Part shown: in pieces, positions 19,759-28,211 of the stretch
Layout: each line of letters opens with the position of its first letter
Position numbering within the stretch: position 1 is the first letter of the stretch
DNA from: an uncultured Alteromonadaceae bacterium
GTDB taxonomy: Bacteria; Pseudomonadota; Gammaproteobacteria; Pseudomonadales; Halieaceae
DNA length: 64,000 nt
Assembly (NCBI GenBank): GCA_913064725.1
Contig: CAJYAI010000003.1
Span: forward strand, 1-64,000
Reading direction: 5' to 3'
The notes under the pieces: model-generated
Told to the model about the DNA's origin: nothing
Database searches by the model: none
What the model saw: only the letters and a program-made list of their open reading frames with translations
Position numbers and translations under genes: made by a program

Positions 19759-19784
19759 GTAACGCCACATGAGTGAGGCCACAT
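19743..19784 (+). repeat. 14-bp tandem triplication at a gene junction, making two 5-codon ORFs
   Basis: Unit GAGTAACGCCACAT occurs perfectly at 19743-19756 and 19757-19770, then with two changes (GAGTGAGGCCACAT) at 19771-19784. Because 14 is not a multiple of 3, each copy ends in ATGA: the upstream gene stops at 19756-19758 and ATG 19755 opens Met-Ser-Asn-Ala-Thr-stop. ATG 19769 opens Met-Ser-Glu-Ala-Thr-stop, and ATG 19783 starts the next real gene. The result is a chain of four reading frames joined by 4-base ATGA overlaps. Confidence 0.9.
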
Positions 19785-20979
19785 GAATAGCGCCAAGATA
19801 AGACACTTAATCATCATAGGTCTGACCTTTCCAGTGTTAATGGGGTGTCCCTCTGCGAGTACACCGACAACACCCTCAATGCCCTCAGCTTCAATGCCCT
19901 CACCTAGCAGCCCGGGATCAAGTGGTTCGTCGGGAAGCCGCCCTTCTAGCAGTCCTTCCAGCAGTTCATCCAGCAGCTCTTCTGGTGGGGGGAGCGCAGG
20001 GTCATCGTCAAGCGGGTCTTCTGGAGGAAGCTCGGGAGGTCCATCGAGTAGTTCTGGTGGCAGCGCTGGCAACTCATCCGGTGGCGCTAGCAGCTCTGGC
20101 GCTGGCATGCCGGGTTCATCCATGCCTGGCGGTGGTAGCGAAAACGCTCAGACCGGTGGTAACAGTAGCGGCACATCAGGTGGACAATCTTCGGGAGCGG
20201 GCGACGGTTCAAACCCCAGCGCGTCGGGTGGCGACCCCGGCTTTGGTGATGCTGCGGGCGGCGACCTAGCTTTACCTAGCTTGGTCGATGAAGTGCCAAC
20301 CTACAGCAGCGCCTCAGCAACCAATGGGCAGCAGGATGGCTCGTCAGGCGGGCCAAGTGGATCCTCAAATGGCGCGGCGTCGGACACGCAATCGAGCGGA
20401 CAGTCTTCGCAAGGAAGCGGTCCTCAGGGCAGTCAAAGTGGCAGCGGTAATCCAGGCGGGTCGCCCTCGAGCGGTACCGTGGTGGCCTCAGGAACCGATG
20501 GGACTGGAACGCGCGCTCAAGGCGGCCTAGAACCCGATTGGGGCAATGATCCGATGACCACAGCTGAACGCGTTGCTGTTTTAGACGGGCAGCTCGAAGC
20601 GAGTACCGGCGTATTTGATGCGATTATTCGTGAGGAACAGCGGCAGCAGCGTGCGAGCCGTCGCGAGCAAAGTGCTAATACGCAAAGCTCGGCGGGCGAT
20701 AGTGGAACTGAGCAGGCATCAGGTGGTCGAAACCCTTATGAAGCAGACGAGCAAGGCGGTTACGGCTCCGTGGGCGGTGGCATGGGTGGTCGCTCAGGGG
20801 GTGCGCCTGACGCACCGGCGGTTTACGAGGCACCTGAAGATATCCCCGCTGGCAACGATGATGATATCGTCGCGCGGCAGTTGAGAGAGGCCGCAATGCG
20901 GGAAGCTGATCCAGAGGTACGTGAAGCGCTTTGGAATGAGTACCGAAAGTACAAAGGCATTGAGATTCCCGAGAAATGA
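19783..20979 (+). CDS. Ser/Gly-rich low-complexity lipoprotein
   Basis: Not recognised by family. A lipoprotein signal (LIIIGLTFPVLMGC, lipid-attached Cys about residue 22, +2 Pro) is followed by about 230 residues dominated by Ser, Gly, Pro, Asn and Gln (SSSGGGSAGSSSSGSSGG and similar), probably disordered. The C-terminal third is more normal and charged (ERVAVLDGQLEAS; EDIPAGNDDDIVARQLRE; ALWNEYRKYKGIEIPEK). Absence of Asp at +2 predicts outer-membrane sorting. The layout suits a flexible tether reaching through the periplasm or outward. It starts at the end of the ATGA chain and overlaps the next gene by ATGA. Confidence 0.75.
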   Translation: MNSAKIRHLIIIGLTFPVLMGCPSASTPTTPSMPSASMPSPSSPGSSGSSGSRPSSSPSSSSSSSSSGGGSAGSSSSGSSGGSSGGPSSSSGGSAGNSSGGASSSGAGMPGSSMPGGGSENAQTGGNSSGTSGGQSSGAGDGSNPSASGGDPGFGDAAGGDLALPSLVDEVPTYSSASATNGQQDGSSGGPSGSSNGAASDTQSSGQSSQGSGPQGSQSGSGNPGGSPSSGTVVASGTDGTGTRAQGGLEPDWGNDPMTTAERVAVLDGQLEASTGVFDAIIREEQRQQRASRREQSANTQSSAGDSGTEQASGGRNPYEADEQGGYGSVGGGMGGRSGGAPDAPAVYEAPEDIPAGNDDDIVARQLREAAMREADPEVREALWNEYRKYKGIEIPEK

Positions 20980-22208
20980 TATTCCGACTAGCCACAGCAT
21001 GCGCCCTCCTCTTGGGACTGATGGGCTGCGTAACAGAGACCATTAAAACCACAGCGGTCCCAACACTTGAAACCTATCAGGTGACTTTGCCAAGCGAGGA
21101 AGTCCTCGATATTGCTGTCGTTGTTTTTGATCCGGGCATCGCGGATATTGATCCAGAGGCTGGAATTTACCCAGAGATTCGTCGGGCAGAAGCCACCTTT
21201 ATGGCGCGAGAACTCAGTCTCGTACTCGACGACCAGGGGGTTTGGGGAGCCAGCCGCGTGGTGCCATCGCAGGATCATATTACGGATATTTTGGTCACGG
21301 GCACCATTGAGCAGTCGGACGGTGAAGTGTTGGCACTCGCCATCAAAGCCGTCGATGCGCAAGGTCGGGTTTGGCTGGATAACCGTTATCTGGGCTCTAC
21401 CAGCCGTTACGCGTACCAACAAACTCAGCGAGTTAAAAAAGATCCATTTCTAGCTGTTTACAGAGATATTGCTAACGATCTTATCTCAAAGTTTAAATCG
21501 CTCTCACGTAGCGACAGGCTTGCGATCCGCGATGTCTCAAAACTAAAGTTTGCCCGCAGCTTTGCGCCAGAAGCGTTTGAGGGTTACCTGGTTGAGAGTG
21601 CCGCAGAGAAAGGCGGCAACGCAGCCTTGACACGCGCAGTCCGACTGCCAGCCCAGAGCGACCCGATGATGGTCCGCATCGGCACGATACAGCAGCGTAA
21701 TCATGTCTTTGTCGATACGCTCCAGGGTCATTACGATAATTTTTCCGGCTCGATGGCCGGGCCTTACAATGAATGGCGACGTCTCAGTTATGAGGAAACG
21801 GTTGCGCTTCGCGAACTGAAAAGTGAGGCACAAAATCAATTAATTGTTGGCGGGATATCACTCCTCGCTGGCATAGCGGCAGCCACATCTGATGACAGAA
21901 ACGTAAGAACTGCTGGTGCAGTGGGCATGTATGCAGGAGGCGGTTTGATCAAGAGCGGTCTGGAGCGGCGAGCTGAGGCCAATATTCACTCGCTCGCACT
22001 TGAAGAACTTGGGCAATCGCTCGAAGCCGACATTACGCCACAAGTGATTGATCTAGAGGACCGAACCGTACAGCTATCGGGTACCATCGATGACCAATAC
22101 AGCCAGTGGCGTGAGATTTTGAGCGATATCTATGCCGCAGAAATGGCCGAACTTCCAACAACCCTGCCAGTTGACCCTCCCGCTGATCTGAATCAGCAGT
22201 CCAAATAG
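20976..22208 (+). CDS. lipoprotein of unknown function
   Basis: A 410-aa lipoprotein (ATACALLLGLMGC, Cys 18, +2 Val). The N-terminal domain (VLDIAVVVFDPGIADIDPE, FMARELSLVLDDQGVWG, DILVTGTIEQSDGEVLALAI) has the alternating pattern of lipoproteins that assemble at the outer membrane, but I cannot name the family. A Gly/Ala-rich hydrophobic stretch (QLIVGGISLLAGIAAATS, AGAVGMYAGGGLI) lies about residues 290-325 and could insert in a membrane or pack as a glycine-zipper. ATGA overlap with the preceding gene; 17 bases before the next. Confidence 0.7.
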   Translation: MIFRLATACALLLGLMGCVTETIKTTAVPTLETYQVTLPSEEVLDIAVVVFDPGIADIDPEAGIYPEIRRAEATFMARELSLVLDDQGVWGASRVVPSQDHITDILVTGTIEQSDGEVLALAIKAVDAQGRVWLDNRYLGSTSRYAYQQTQRVKKDPFLAVYRDIANDLISKFKSLSRSDRLAIRDVSKLKFARSFAPEAFEGYLVESAAEKGGNAALTRAVRLPAQSDPMMVRIGTIQQRNHVFVDTLQGHYDNFSGSMAGPYNEWRRLSYEETVALRELKSEAQNQLIVGGISLLAGIAAATSDDRNVRTAGAVGMYAGGGLIKSGLERRAEANIHSLALEELGQSLEADITPQVIDLEDRTVQLSGTIDDQYSQWREILSDIYAAEMAELPTTLPVDPPADLNQQSK

Positions 22209-22225
22209 GCGAGTCAGGCGCAGTC

Positions 22226-23761
22226 ATGACAGATAACAGCAGTGATAGGTTGCGGGCCGCCACCTTTGAGCCCCCATCGGCTAATAGTCGTGCAGCAGGC
22301 ACAGTCAATGACAGATCGCAGTATCGTACGTGGATCGCAATCAGCGTTGGCCTCGTTTTACTGCTTTTGGTCATTTTTGTTTTACCTCGCTTCGCAGTTA
22401 AAACTGTCATCGATGACTCGGTTACAACAGGCTTGGTGACCCCGGGTGAGCAACTGGCCGCAGAATCAGGGCGAACGGCTGAGGCCACTGAGCGCAGCCC
22501 CTTTGCAGAGGCGCAAATGGCCAAAGCGCGACGCGCCGCCCAAGAGGTGCTGCAAACACTGCTCGAGACACAATCAAGGCTGGAGGCCCGTGCCGCTGAC
22601 CAATGGGCGGCCGAACGGTTCCTAGAAGTCTCAGACATGGCTGCTGTCGGCGATGATTATTATCGGCAACAGGATTTTTCGGCAGCGGAACAAGCTTACA
22701 GCCGCGCACTGAACGCAATGGCCGAATTAGAAACACGTCTAGGGTCTGAAATTGACAATCGGCTTGACGCCTTACTCGCGGCAATCGATGCAGGTGATGA
22801 AGCGGACGCGCGGTCTATATCACCACTTCTGCAGACGATGGCACCTGATAGCGATGCAGTACTTGATGCAGTCGCGCGTGTGGCATTTATGGCTGAAGTC
22901 GCAACGCTTGAGGCGGCAGCCAGCGCAGCGGCTGAGGCCGGCGACTTGCAACTAGCCGTCTCCAAAATCGAAGAGGCCCTCAGACAAGACCCTGCGCATG
23001 TGCGTCTCGCAACTCTGGCGAAATCGTATCAAGCAGCGTTGCTTAGCCAACGGTTTGAAGACGCCATGACACTCGGGTTTTCGCTGTTAAATGAGCAAAG
23101 GTTTACGCAAGCGCGGCTCAACTTTGAGATCGCACAGCGGCTCCGTCCCGCCGATGAGACGCCCCTGATTGCCTTAGCGCAACTCAATGAAGCACAAACA
23201 TTGTCAACATTGAATTCACTACTGGCAGAGGCACGTCGTTACTCAAAAGAAGAGTCGTGGTCAGAAGCCGCAGAGGCTTATCTTGCTGTCTTGGAAATTG
23301 ACCCTAGCATAGTCGACGCTGAGGAGGGCCTCGCGCGCGCGCGCCCGCTAGCCGATCTGTTTTCTGAACTCGACATCATCCTAGAAAAGCAAGCGCGTCT
23401 CGTCGATCCAGTCGTGCTAAAAGAGGCACAGTCCAGTCTGGCAGAAGCGGAAAGCGCACTCTCGGCGACACCAAAAAAAGCGCCACGTCTACAACAACGC
23501 GTCATCGAGGTGCGAGCAGCCATCGCCAAGGCCAGCACACCCTTACCGGTCACCATCACGTCAGATGGGCAAACGGAAATCACCATCAAGCGCGTTGCCC
23601 GGCTTGGCTCTCTGACGTCTCGTACCGTGTCTTTACGTCCAGGACAGTACCAAGTACTGGGCAGTAGAGATGGTTATCGGGACGTGCTCATAACAGCCAA
23701 TATTACGTCGGCGCAGGACAACCAAATTGATATTCGATGTGAGGAGGCGATAGTCCGCTAA
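22226..23761 (+). CDS. inner-membrane protein: AATFEP tail, TM helix, TPR-like periplasmic domain
   Basis: 511 aa, not a named family. A short cytoplasmic tail carries AATFEP at residues 11-16, shared with the next gene, followed by one TM helix at about 35-54 (WIAISVGLVLLLLVIFVLP). The periplasmic part is mostly helical TPR-like repeats (DDYYRQQDFSAAEQAYSRAL; LLNEQRFTQARLNFEIAQRL; EESWSEAAEAYLAVLEIDP). The C-terminal ~60 residues are beta-rich (SRTVSLRPGQYQVLGSRDGY), resembling a PEGA domain. It probably scaffolds partners at the periplasmic face. It ends in TAATG overlap with the next gene. Confidence 0.8.
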   Translation: MTDNSSDRLRAATFEPPSANSRAAGTVNDRSQYRTWIAISVGLVLLLLVIFVLPRFAVKTVIDDSVTTGLVTPGEQLAAESGRTAEATERSPFAEAQMAKARRAAQEVLQTLLETQSRLEARAADQWAAERFLEVSDMAAVGDDYYRQQDFSAAEQAYSRALNAMAELETRLGSEIDNRLDALLAAIDAGDEADARSISPLLQTMAPDSDAVLDAVARVAFMAEVATLEAAASAAAEAGDLQLAVSKIEEALRQDPAHVRLATLAKSYQAALLSQRFEDAMTLGFSLLNEQRFTQARLNFEIAQRLRPADETPLIALAQLNEAQTLSTLNSLLAEARRYSKEESWSEAAEAYLAVLEIDPSIVDAEEGLARARPLADLFSELDIILEKQARLVDPVVLKEAQSSLAEAESALSATPKKAPRLQQRVIEVRAAIAKASTPLPVTITSDGQTEITIKRVARLGSLTSRTVSLRPGQYQVLGSRDGYRDVLITANITSAQDNQIDIRCEEAIVR

Positions 23762-25827
23762 TGGCAGATCAGCGACCGCAAACTGACGCTTTATCTGCCG
23801 CGACATTTGAGCCTCGCACTGACGCTGTAGTTGAGACTAGGCGGCGTGTAACACCTGTTGGCGTGGCCATAGGTCTGTCCGGCCTACTCATTGCATATGT
23901 GTTGTTCTTTTTATTAACCGCACGCTCGGTCTCGGTCACCGTAAGCGCGGAGACGCCCTCATCAATCAGTATCTCGGGGATCCATTTGCCGTTTGGTGAA
24001 CGGTATTTAGTGAGACCCGGTACGTATGCGATGACGGTGACTGCGGAGGGCTATCGCCCCTATGCCGGCAACCTCGTTGTCGACGATACAGAAATTCAAT
24101 CACAAACCATTCAACTGACTCCGCTGCCGGGAACACTGGTAATCGACTCGTCACCCGTATCAGCCATGGTGTCGCTGGATGGCAGTGCGATTGGGAATAC
24201 GCCATTGACTATTGAGGGTATCGAGGCTGGGTCCGTGAAAATGATACTGTCGACGGACAGATACCTGAACTATGAGTCTGTCATCGACGTCGCCGGTCGG
24301 GCAACGACCCAACGATTTTCCATCAACCTGATCCCTGGCTGGGCTCGAGTCACCATAGAGACAGATCCGACCGAGGTTGATGTATCCATAGACAACGAAC
24401 CCGCAAGCGTCCGCGAGGGCGTGCTCGAGGTCATGCAAGGAGAGCGCCAGATCACGTTGGCATCACCCGGATACGTAGACCAGGTAATTAATGTAACCGC
24501 TATTGCCGATAGTGATATCGATCTGGGTCGCATTGAACTCATACCAGCTGCGGGTCTGCTGCGCTTATCGTCGATTCCCACTGGTGCGGTGGTAACGCGC
24601 GATGGTCGGTTTGTCGGAGCTACACCGCTGGATGTCGCCACAGAGCCATCTCAACGCCATCGCTTTCAACTCAGTCTGGCCGGATACAGTCCAGCGTCGT
24701 TTGATCTATCACTTGAAAAAGGCGCGCTAGCTGAGCGGCAAATAGCCCTTTCGCCCGCCCTCGGCGATGTTGACGTTAGGGTCTCGCCTGACAACGCACA
24801 AATCTCAGTTAATGGCAAAGATCAGGGGGAAGGCAACCAGCTCCTCTCGCTTCCGAGTGTGGAACATATCCTTACCATTAGCGCGCCCGGCTATGCCAGC
24901 ATTGAGCGCCGCGTAACACCCCGTGCGGGGCTGAATCAGCGCATCGACGTGGCGCTACTTACAATTGAGGCCGCTAGAAAGGCGGCAATCAAGCCGCAAA
25001 TTATAACGTCAGTTGGTCAAACGCTGGTGCTGATCGATCCACAGGTCAGCGCCGTCAGCGAATTTACTATGGGAGCGCCGCGGCGTGATGCGGGCAGAGG
25101 TGCCAACGAAGTCGAGCGACCGGTACGACTAACGCGCGCGTTCTACATGGCAACCACCGAAGTCACGAATGCGCAGTTTCGTCAATTCACACAAAATCAT
25201 GAGTCAGGCCAGGCAGGTGGCAAGAGCCTGAACCGCGAGCACCAGCCCGCTGTGCAACTCTCGTGGCAACAAGCAGCTAGCTTCTGCAATTGGCTCAGCG
25301 CGCGCGAGGGGCTGCCACCCTTTTATACGGAGCGCGATGGCATCATTACTGGATTCACTGCGGCCTCAACGGGTTACCGATTGCCGACAGAGGCTGAGTG
25401 GTCTTATGCAGCTCGCATCAACGATGACGACGTATGGCGTTTTGCCTGGGGCGAAGCTTGGCCCCCCAAAGATGGCAGTGCAAACTTAGCGGATGCCTCC
25501 TCCGCACTAGTAACTGGACGCATTATTAACGGCTATTCTGACAAGGCGGTCGTCAGTGCTGAGGTTGGAAAATTTCCTCCCAACCCGAAAGGGCTCTACG
25601 ATATGGGCGGTAATGTCGCGGAATGGGTGAATGATGTTTATCGTATCCCCGTGCCGAACGAAACAGTGGAGGAAGATCCTCTGGGTGATCTACAGGGCGA
25701 CAACTACACTATCCGAGGTGCTAGTTGGAGCTTGAGTCGGTTACGCGAACTTCGGCTAACGTATCGTGACTACGGTGAACGTGGCCGAGATGACCTCGGA
25801 TTTAGGGTGGCTAGATATGCGGAATAA
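23761..25827 (+). CDS. inner-membrane protein with PEGA repeats and SUMF1/FGE-like domain
   Basis: 688 aa. A cytoplasmic tail has AATFEP (residues 13-18), a TM helix spans about 33-53, then come four or five PEGA-type beta repeats (LVIDSSPVSAMVSLDGSAIG; LRLSSIPTGAVVTRDGRFVG; VRVSPDNAQISVNGKDQG). From about residue 430 a formylglycine-generating-enzyme-type fold follows (FYMATTEVTNAQFRQF, YRLPTEAEWSYAAR, GLYDMGGNVAEWVNDVY, IRGASWS, GFRVAR). The catalytic cysteines of true FGE are absent: the CR position reads LRLTYR. It is therefore probably a binding domain or another activity, not sulfatase maturation. Confidence 0.88.
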   Translation: MADQRPQTDALSAATFEPRTDAVVETRRRVTPVGVAIGLSGLLIAYVLFFLLTARSVSVTVSAETPSSISISGIHLPFGERYLVRPGTYAMTVTAEGYRPYAGNLVVDDTEIQSQTIQLTPLPGTLVIDSSPVSAMVSLDGSAIGNTPLTIEGIEAGSVKMILSTDRYLNYESVIDVAGRATTQRFSINLIPGWARVTIETDPTEVDVSIDNEPASVREGVLEVMQGERQITLASPGYVDQVINVTAIADSDIDLGRIELIPAAGLLRLSSIPTGAVVTRDGRFVGATPLDVATEPSQRHRFQLSLAGYSPASFDLSLEKGALAERQIALSPALGDVDVRVSPDNAQISVNGKDQGEGNQLLSLPSVEHILTISAPGYASIERRVTPRAGLNQRIDVALLTIEAARKAAIKPQIITSVGQTLVLIDPQVSAVSEFTMGAPRRDAGRGANEVERPVRLTRAFYMATTEVTNAQFRQFTQNHESGQAGGKSLNREHQPAVQLSWQQAASFCNWLSAREGLPPFYTERDGIITGFTAASTGYRLPTEAEWSYAARINDDDVWRFAWGEAWPPKDGSANLADASSALVTGRIINGYSDKAVVSAEVGKFPPNPKGLYDMGGNVAEWVNDVYRIPVPNETVEEDPLGDLQGDNYTIRGASWSLSRLRELRLTYRDYGERGRDDLGFRVARYAE

Positions 25828-26101
25828 TCGTGTCACACGTGTCTTTATGGGCTGTGTCATGACGGCGGGCGTGGTTTTTGTATACTCAACCACGTCGATG
25901 GCGCAGGATGCCGCGGATACGGTGGATCAGACTGATACCCAAGACAGACAGCCTACATCGGCAGTGGAATCTACTGCCCCAACCGATAGCCCGCCAGCAA
26001 CACAAAGTGCCGACCCAGCGATACCGGTAAGCGCTGACGATTACACACCGACCGAACGCATCAGTGAAGATCGTTCAGTCTCTTTCCCAGTCGATATCTA
26101 A
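25817..26101 (+). CDS. small exported protein, disordered
   Basis: 94 aa from ATG 25817, overlapping the end of the preceding gene by 11 bases. A signal peptide (RVFMGCVMTAGVVFVYSTTSMA, split here as RVFMGCVMTAGVV plus FVYSTTSMA) precedes an acidic, Thr/Pro/Ser/Ala-rich mature chain with no obvious fold. No homolog recognised. Its place between the SUMF1-like gene and the proton-channel gene suggests a small periplasmic accessory, but that is inference from context only. The frame is open further upstream to 25766, which would overlap more and lose the signal peptide. Confidence 0.55.
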   Translation: MRNNRVTRVFMGCVMTAGVVFVYSTTSMAQDAADTVDQTDTQDRQPTSAVESTAPTDSPPATQSADPAIPVSADDYTPTERISEDRSVSFPVDI

Positions 26102-26112
26102 GGCGCTCGTTC

Positions 26113-26916
26113 ATGTCCAAATCGAGAATCCCCTCAGAATTTGCGTATCAGCTGCTGGCTCTTTTGGCCGCCGTCATCGTGGTACATGCGTTTTACGTTG
26201 GGCTCATTCGCCCCTCGGCCGATGTGCAGTTAGCAGCTCAGGCGGCACTGCAAGCATCAGGAGAGGCTTTTGTTCCCAAACGATCGTTGTTCGTTGTCAT
26301 CCGTGATTTTGAGCAGGAAGCCTGCTTCATCTTGATGATCTGGGCGCTGGCTATTATGGGTTTGAAGGCGTGGATGACTCGACAAGAGACGGTCATGTTG
26401 GAGAAAAATCTGATTCAAGTAAACGATGGCACGACCTTATTACCCCAGGATGCTCGAAGTTATGCGCGTAGCATTGAGGCGCTTCCAGACAATGAGCAGG
26501 AGTTGCTCCTGCCGAGGACGTTGCTCAACGCATTGAGTCGTTTCTCAACCACAGGCAGTATTCCTGCCGTGTCCGAGGCGGTGCGGGAACAATGCGATAT
26601 CGAGGCTGATAAGCTGGATTCCGAGCTTTCCATGGTGCGGTACATTAGCTGGGCGATCCCCTCGATTGGCTTCATTGGCACCGTGAGAGGCATCGGAGAC
26701 GCATTGGGCCAAGCCTACAAAGCCGTTGAAGGCGATATTTCAGGTGTCACCGTCAGTCTTGGTGTTGCCTTCAATAGCACCTTTGTCGCACTGGTGCTCT
26801 CGATCATTATTATGTTCGCGCTGCACCAGCTCCAGTTGTCACAGGAGCGGCTGGTGCTCAGCACGCAGCGCTACATTGATAAAAAACTTGTACGTCACCT
26901 GGCGACCCCTAAATGA
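26113..26916 (+). CDS. MotA/TolQ/ExbB-family proton channel subunit
   Basis: 267 aa inner-membrane protein. Hydrophobic segments lie at about 12-32, 68-87, 176-198 and 211-238. The third contains PSIGFIGTVRGIGDAL, matching the TolQ/ExbB signature (PxxGLxGTVxGI), with its conserved Thr, and the fourth has GVTVSLGVAFNSTFVALVLS with the second conserved Thr. These line the proton path in TolQ-TolR/ExbB-ExbD. No separate exbD or tolR gene accompanies it; the two vWA proteins downstream carry an ExbD-like helix. It overlaps the next gene by ATGA. Confidence 0.9.
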   Translation: MSKSRIPSEFAYQLLALLAAVIVVHAFYVGLIRPSADVQLAAQAALQASGEAFVPKRSLFVVIRDFEQEACFILMIWALAIMGLKAWMTRQETVMLEKNLIQVNDGTTLLPQDARSYARSIEALPDNEQELLLPRTLLNALSRFSTTGSIPAVSEAVREQCDIEADKLDSELSMVRYISWAIPSIGFIGTVRGIGDALGQAYKAVEGDISGVTVSLGVAFNSTFVALVLSIIIMFALHQLQLSQERLVLSTQRYIDKKLVRHLATPK

Positions 26917-28208
26917 CGCGCCTCTTCCTCGATACGACTGATGCGTCCCTCAATCTTATCGGTGAGGGACACTGTATACGGTCTCCAGGACTGGCTTATC
27001 TGGACGCCGGCGGTCTTGTCTTTGGTGATGCGGCGTTTGCACAACTCAAGCAAAGCCCGCTGGCTGTTCGCAGTGACTTTTGGAGTCAACTCGGTACGAC
27101 GCCACTAAACACTGGGTTTGGGGAAGCGCGTCACACAGCCGACCTTGTGTACGAACACATGAAGGCACTGCTAAATAACGCACCCGAGCAGAGAGCACTC
27201 TGCATTATCGCGCCGGGGAATATGCAGCAGAGCCAAATCGAACTGCTTCTTGGCATACTGGGTTCACTGAGCATTGACGTTACAGCTGTGATCGATCGAG
27301 CACTGTTGGCTCATCCCGCAACTCGGGGATCAGGGCTCAACTTGAGCCTGCAATGGCGTCAGTTAATCGTAAGTGAGATCAAGGTTGATGCAGCTGAGAT
27401 GAGTGTCACCAAAGTGACTGAACTGTCTGGCCTTGGGTATTTAGACCTGCTTGAAATGTGCCTCGAAAATTGCGCAGACCTGTGCGTCGAACAAACCCGC
27501 TTCGATCCCCGACGGAGCGCCGCATCAGAGCAACAACTGCTGAGTGCCATTCCGAGTTTACTTGCCACACTGGGCGATAAGACCGAGGTGCCATTAGATA
27601 TCGGGTCCACGACGTTTAAGGTAACACGCAGCAGTTTTGAAAGCGTCGCAAGGCGCATAAGCGCAGCCATTGATTTAACACAAGGCCATATCAGTGCAGA
27701 CGAGACACTTTCTTTATTTCCCGGCATTGGGCTAGACAGCGTCGCAACCAGTGATTCAATAAGCAATAACGCACAGGGCGTATTGAACAGCCGCTCCGAG
27801 GGAGAGGCGCTATCGCGCATCACTCGCTGTGCCCTTACCACCGTCACCACCGACACCACCGACACCAGCGCAGTGCCAGCTGGCGAAATCGTCTCAGAAA
27901 CCATCATCGAGACGAACGACGCCAAAGGCACTTTGGCAGCAAATCAAAGCCCATCTGCCGACGATCCAACCACCGAGCCACCAACTCACCTCCTGATCGA
28001 TGGTATCGCTTATCGAATCGGTGTCGAGCCCAGTGCAACCGAGGGCTTTGGTGTGGTGAAGAGCCAGGGGCTCGCCTACATCGAGGATAGTTTCAGGAAA
28101 GAGATTACCGTTTTATCAGTATCAGGATCGCACGACACACTGCCCACAGGCAGCAGGCTATATCGCAGCGACGGTAAAGAAGCCATGCTGATCTTTGTCG
28201 AGACGTAG
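26913..28208 (+). CDS. unknown protein, possible actin/Hsp70-fold, cytoplasmic
   Basis: 431 aa, no signal peptide or TM helix. The N-terminus (RLFLDTTDASLNLIGEG) resembles a phosphate-1 loop of actin-fold ATPases, and residues ~95-130 (RALCIIAPGNMQQSQIELLL then DVTAVIDRALLA) resemble the Hsp70/MreB stretch that reads VPAxxxxxQR then IINEPTAAA. The match is weak and the Gly of loop 1 is replaced, so it may be a degenerate, structural relative. The C-terminal ~80 residues (LLIDGIAYRIGVEPS, TLPTGSRLYRSDGKEAMLIF) form a separate beta-rich region. It may be a cytoplasmic partner of the channel complex. Confidence 0.65.
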   Translation: MTRLFLDTTDASLNLIGEGHCIRSPGLAYLDAGGLVFGDAAFAQLKQSPLAVRSDFWSQLGTTPLNTGFGEARHTADLVYEHMKALLNNAPEQRALCIIAPGNMQQSQIELLLGILGSLSIDVTAVIDRALLAHPATRGSGLNLSLQWRQLIVSEIKVDAAEMSVTKVTELSGLGYLDLLEMCLENCADLCVEQTRFDPRRSAASEQQLLSAIPSLLATLGDKTEVPLDIGSTTFKVTRSSFESVARRISAAIDLTQGHISADETLSLFPGIGLDSVATSDSISNNAQGVLNSRSEGEALSRITRCALTTVTTDTTDTSAVPAGEIVSETIIETNDAKGTLAANQSPSADDPTTEPPTHLLIDGIAYRIGVEPSATEGFGVVKSQGLAYIEDSFRKEITVLSVSGSHDTLPTGSRLYRSDGKEAMLIFVET

Positions 28209-28211
28209 TCC

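Noticed and set aside
19563-20123. Minus-strand open frame rich in Pro, Glu and Leu opposite the Ser/Gly-rich lipoprotein
   Set aside because: Biased codon composition on the plus strand keeps the opposite frame open; the plus gene has a lipoprotein signal and coupled start.
23761-25827. Sulfatase-activating formylglycine-generating enzyme
   Set aside because: Catalytic cysteines are missing and no sulfatase gene is present.
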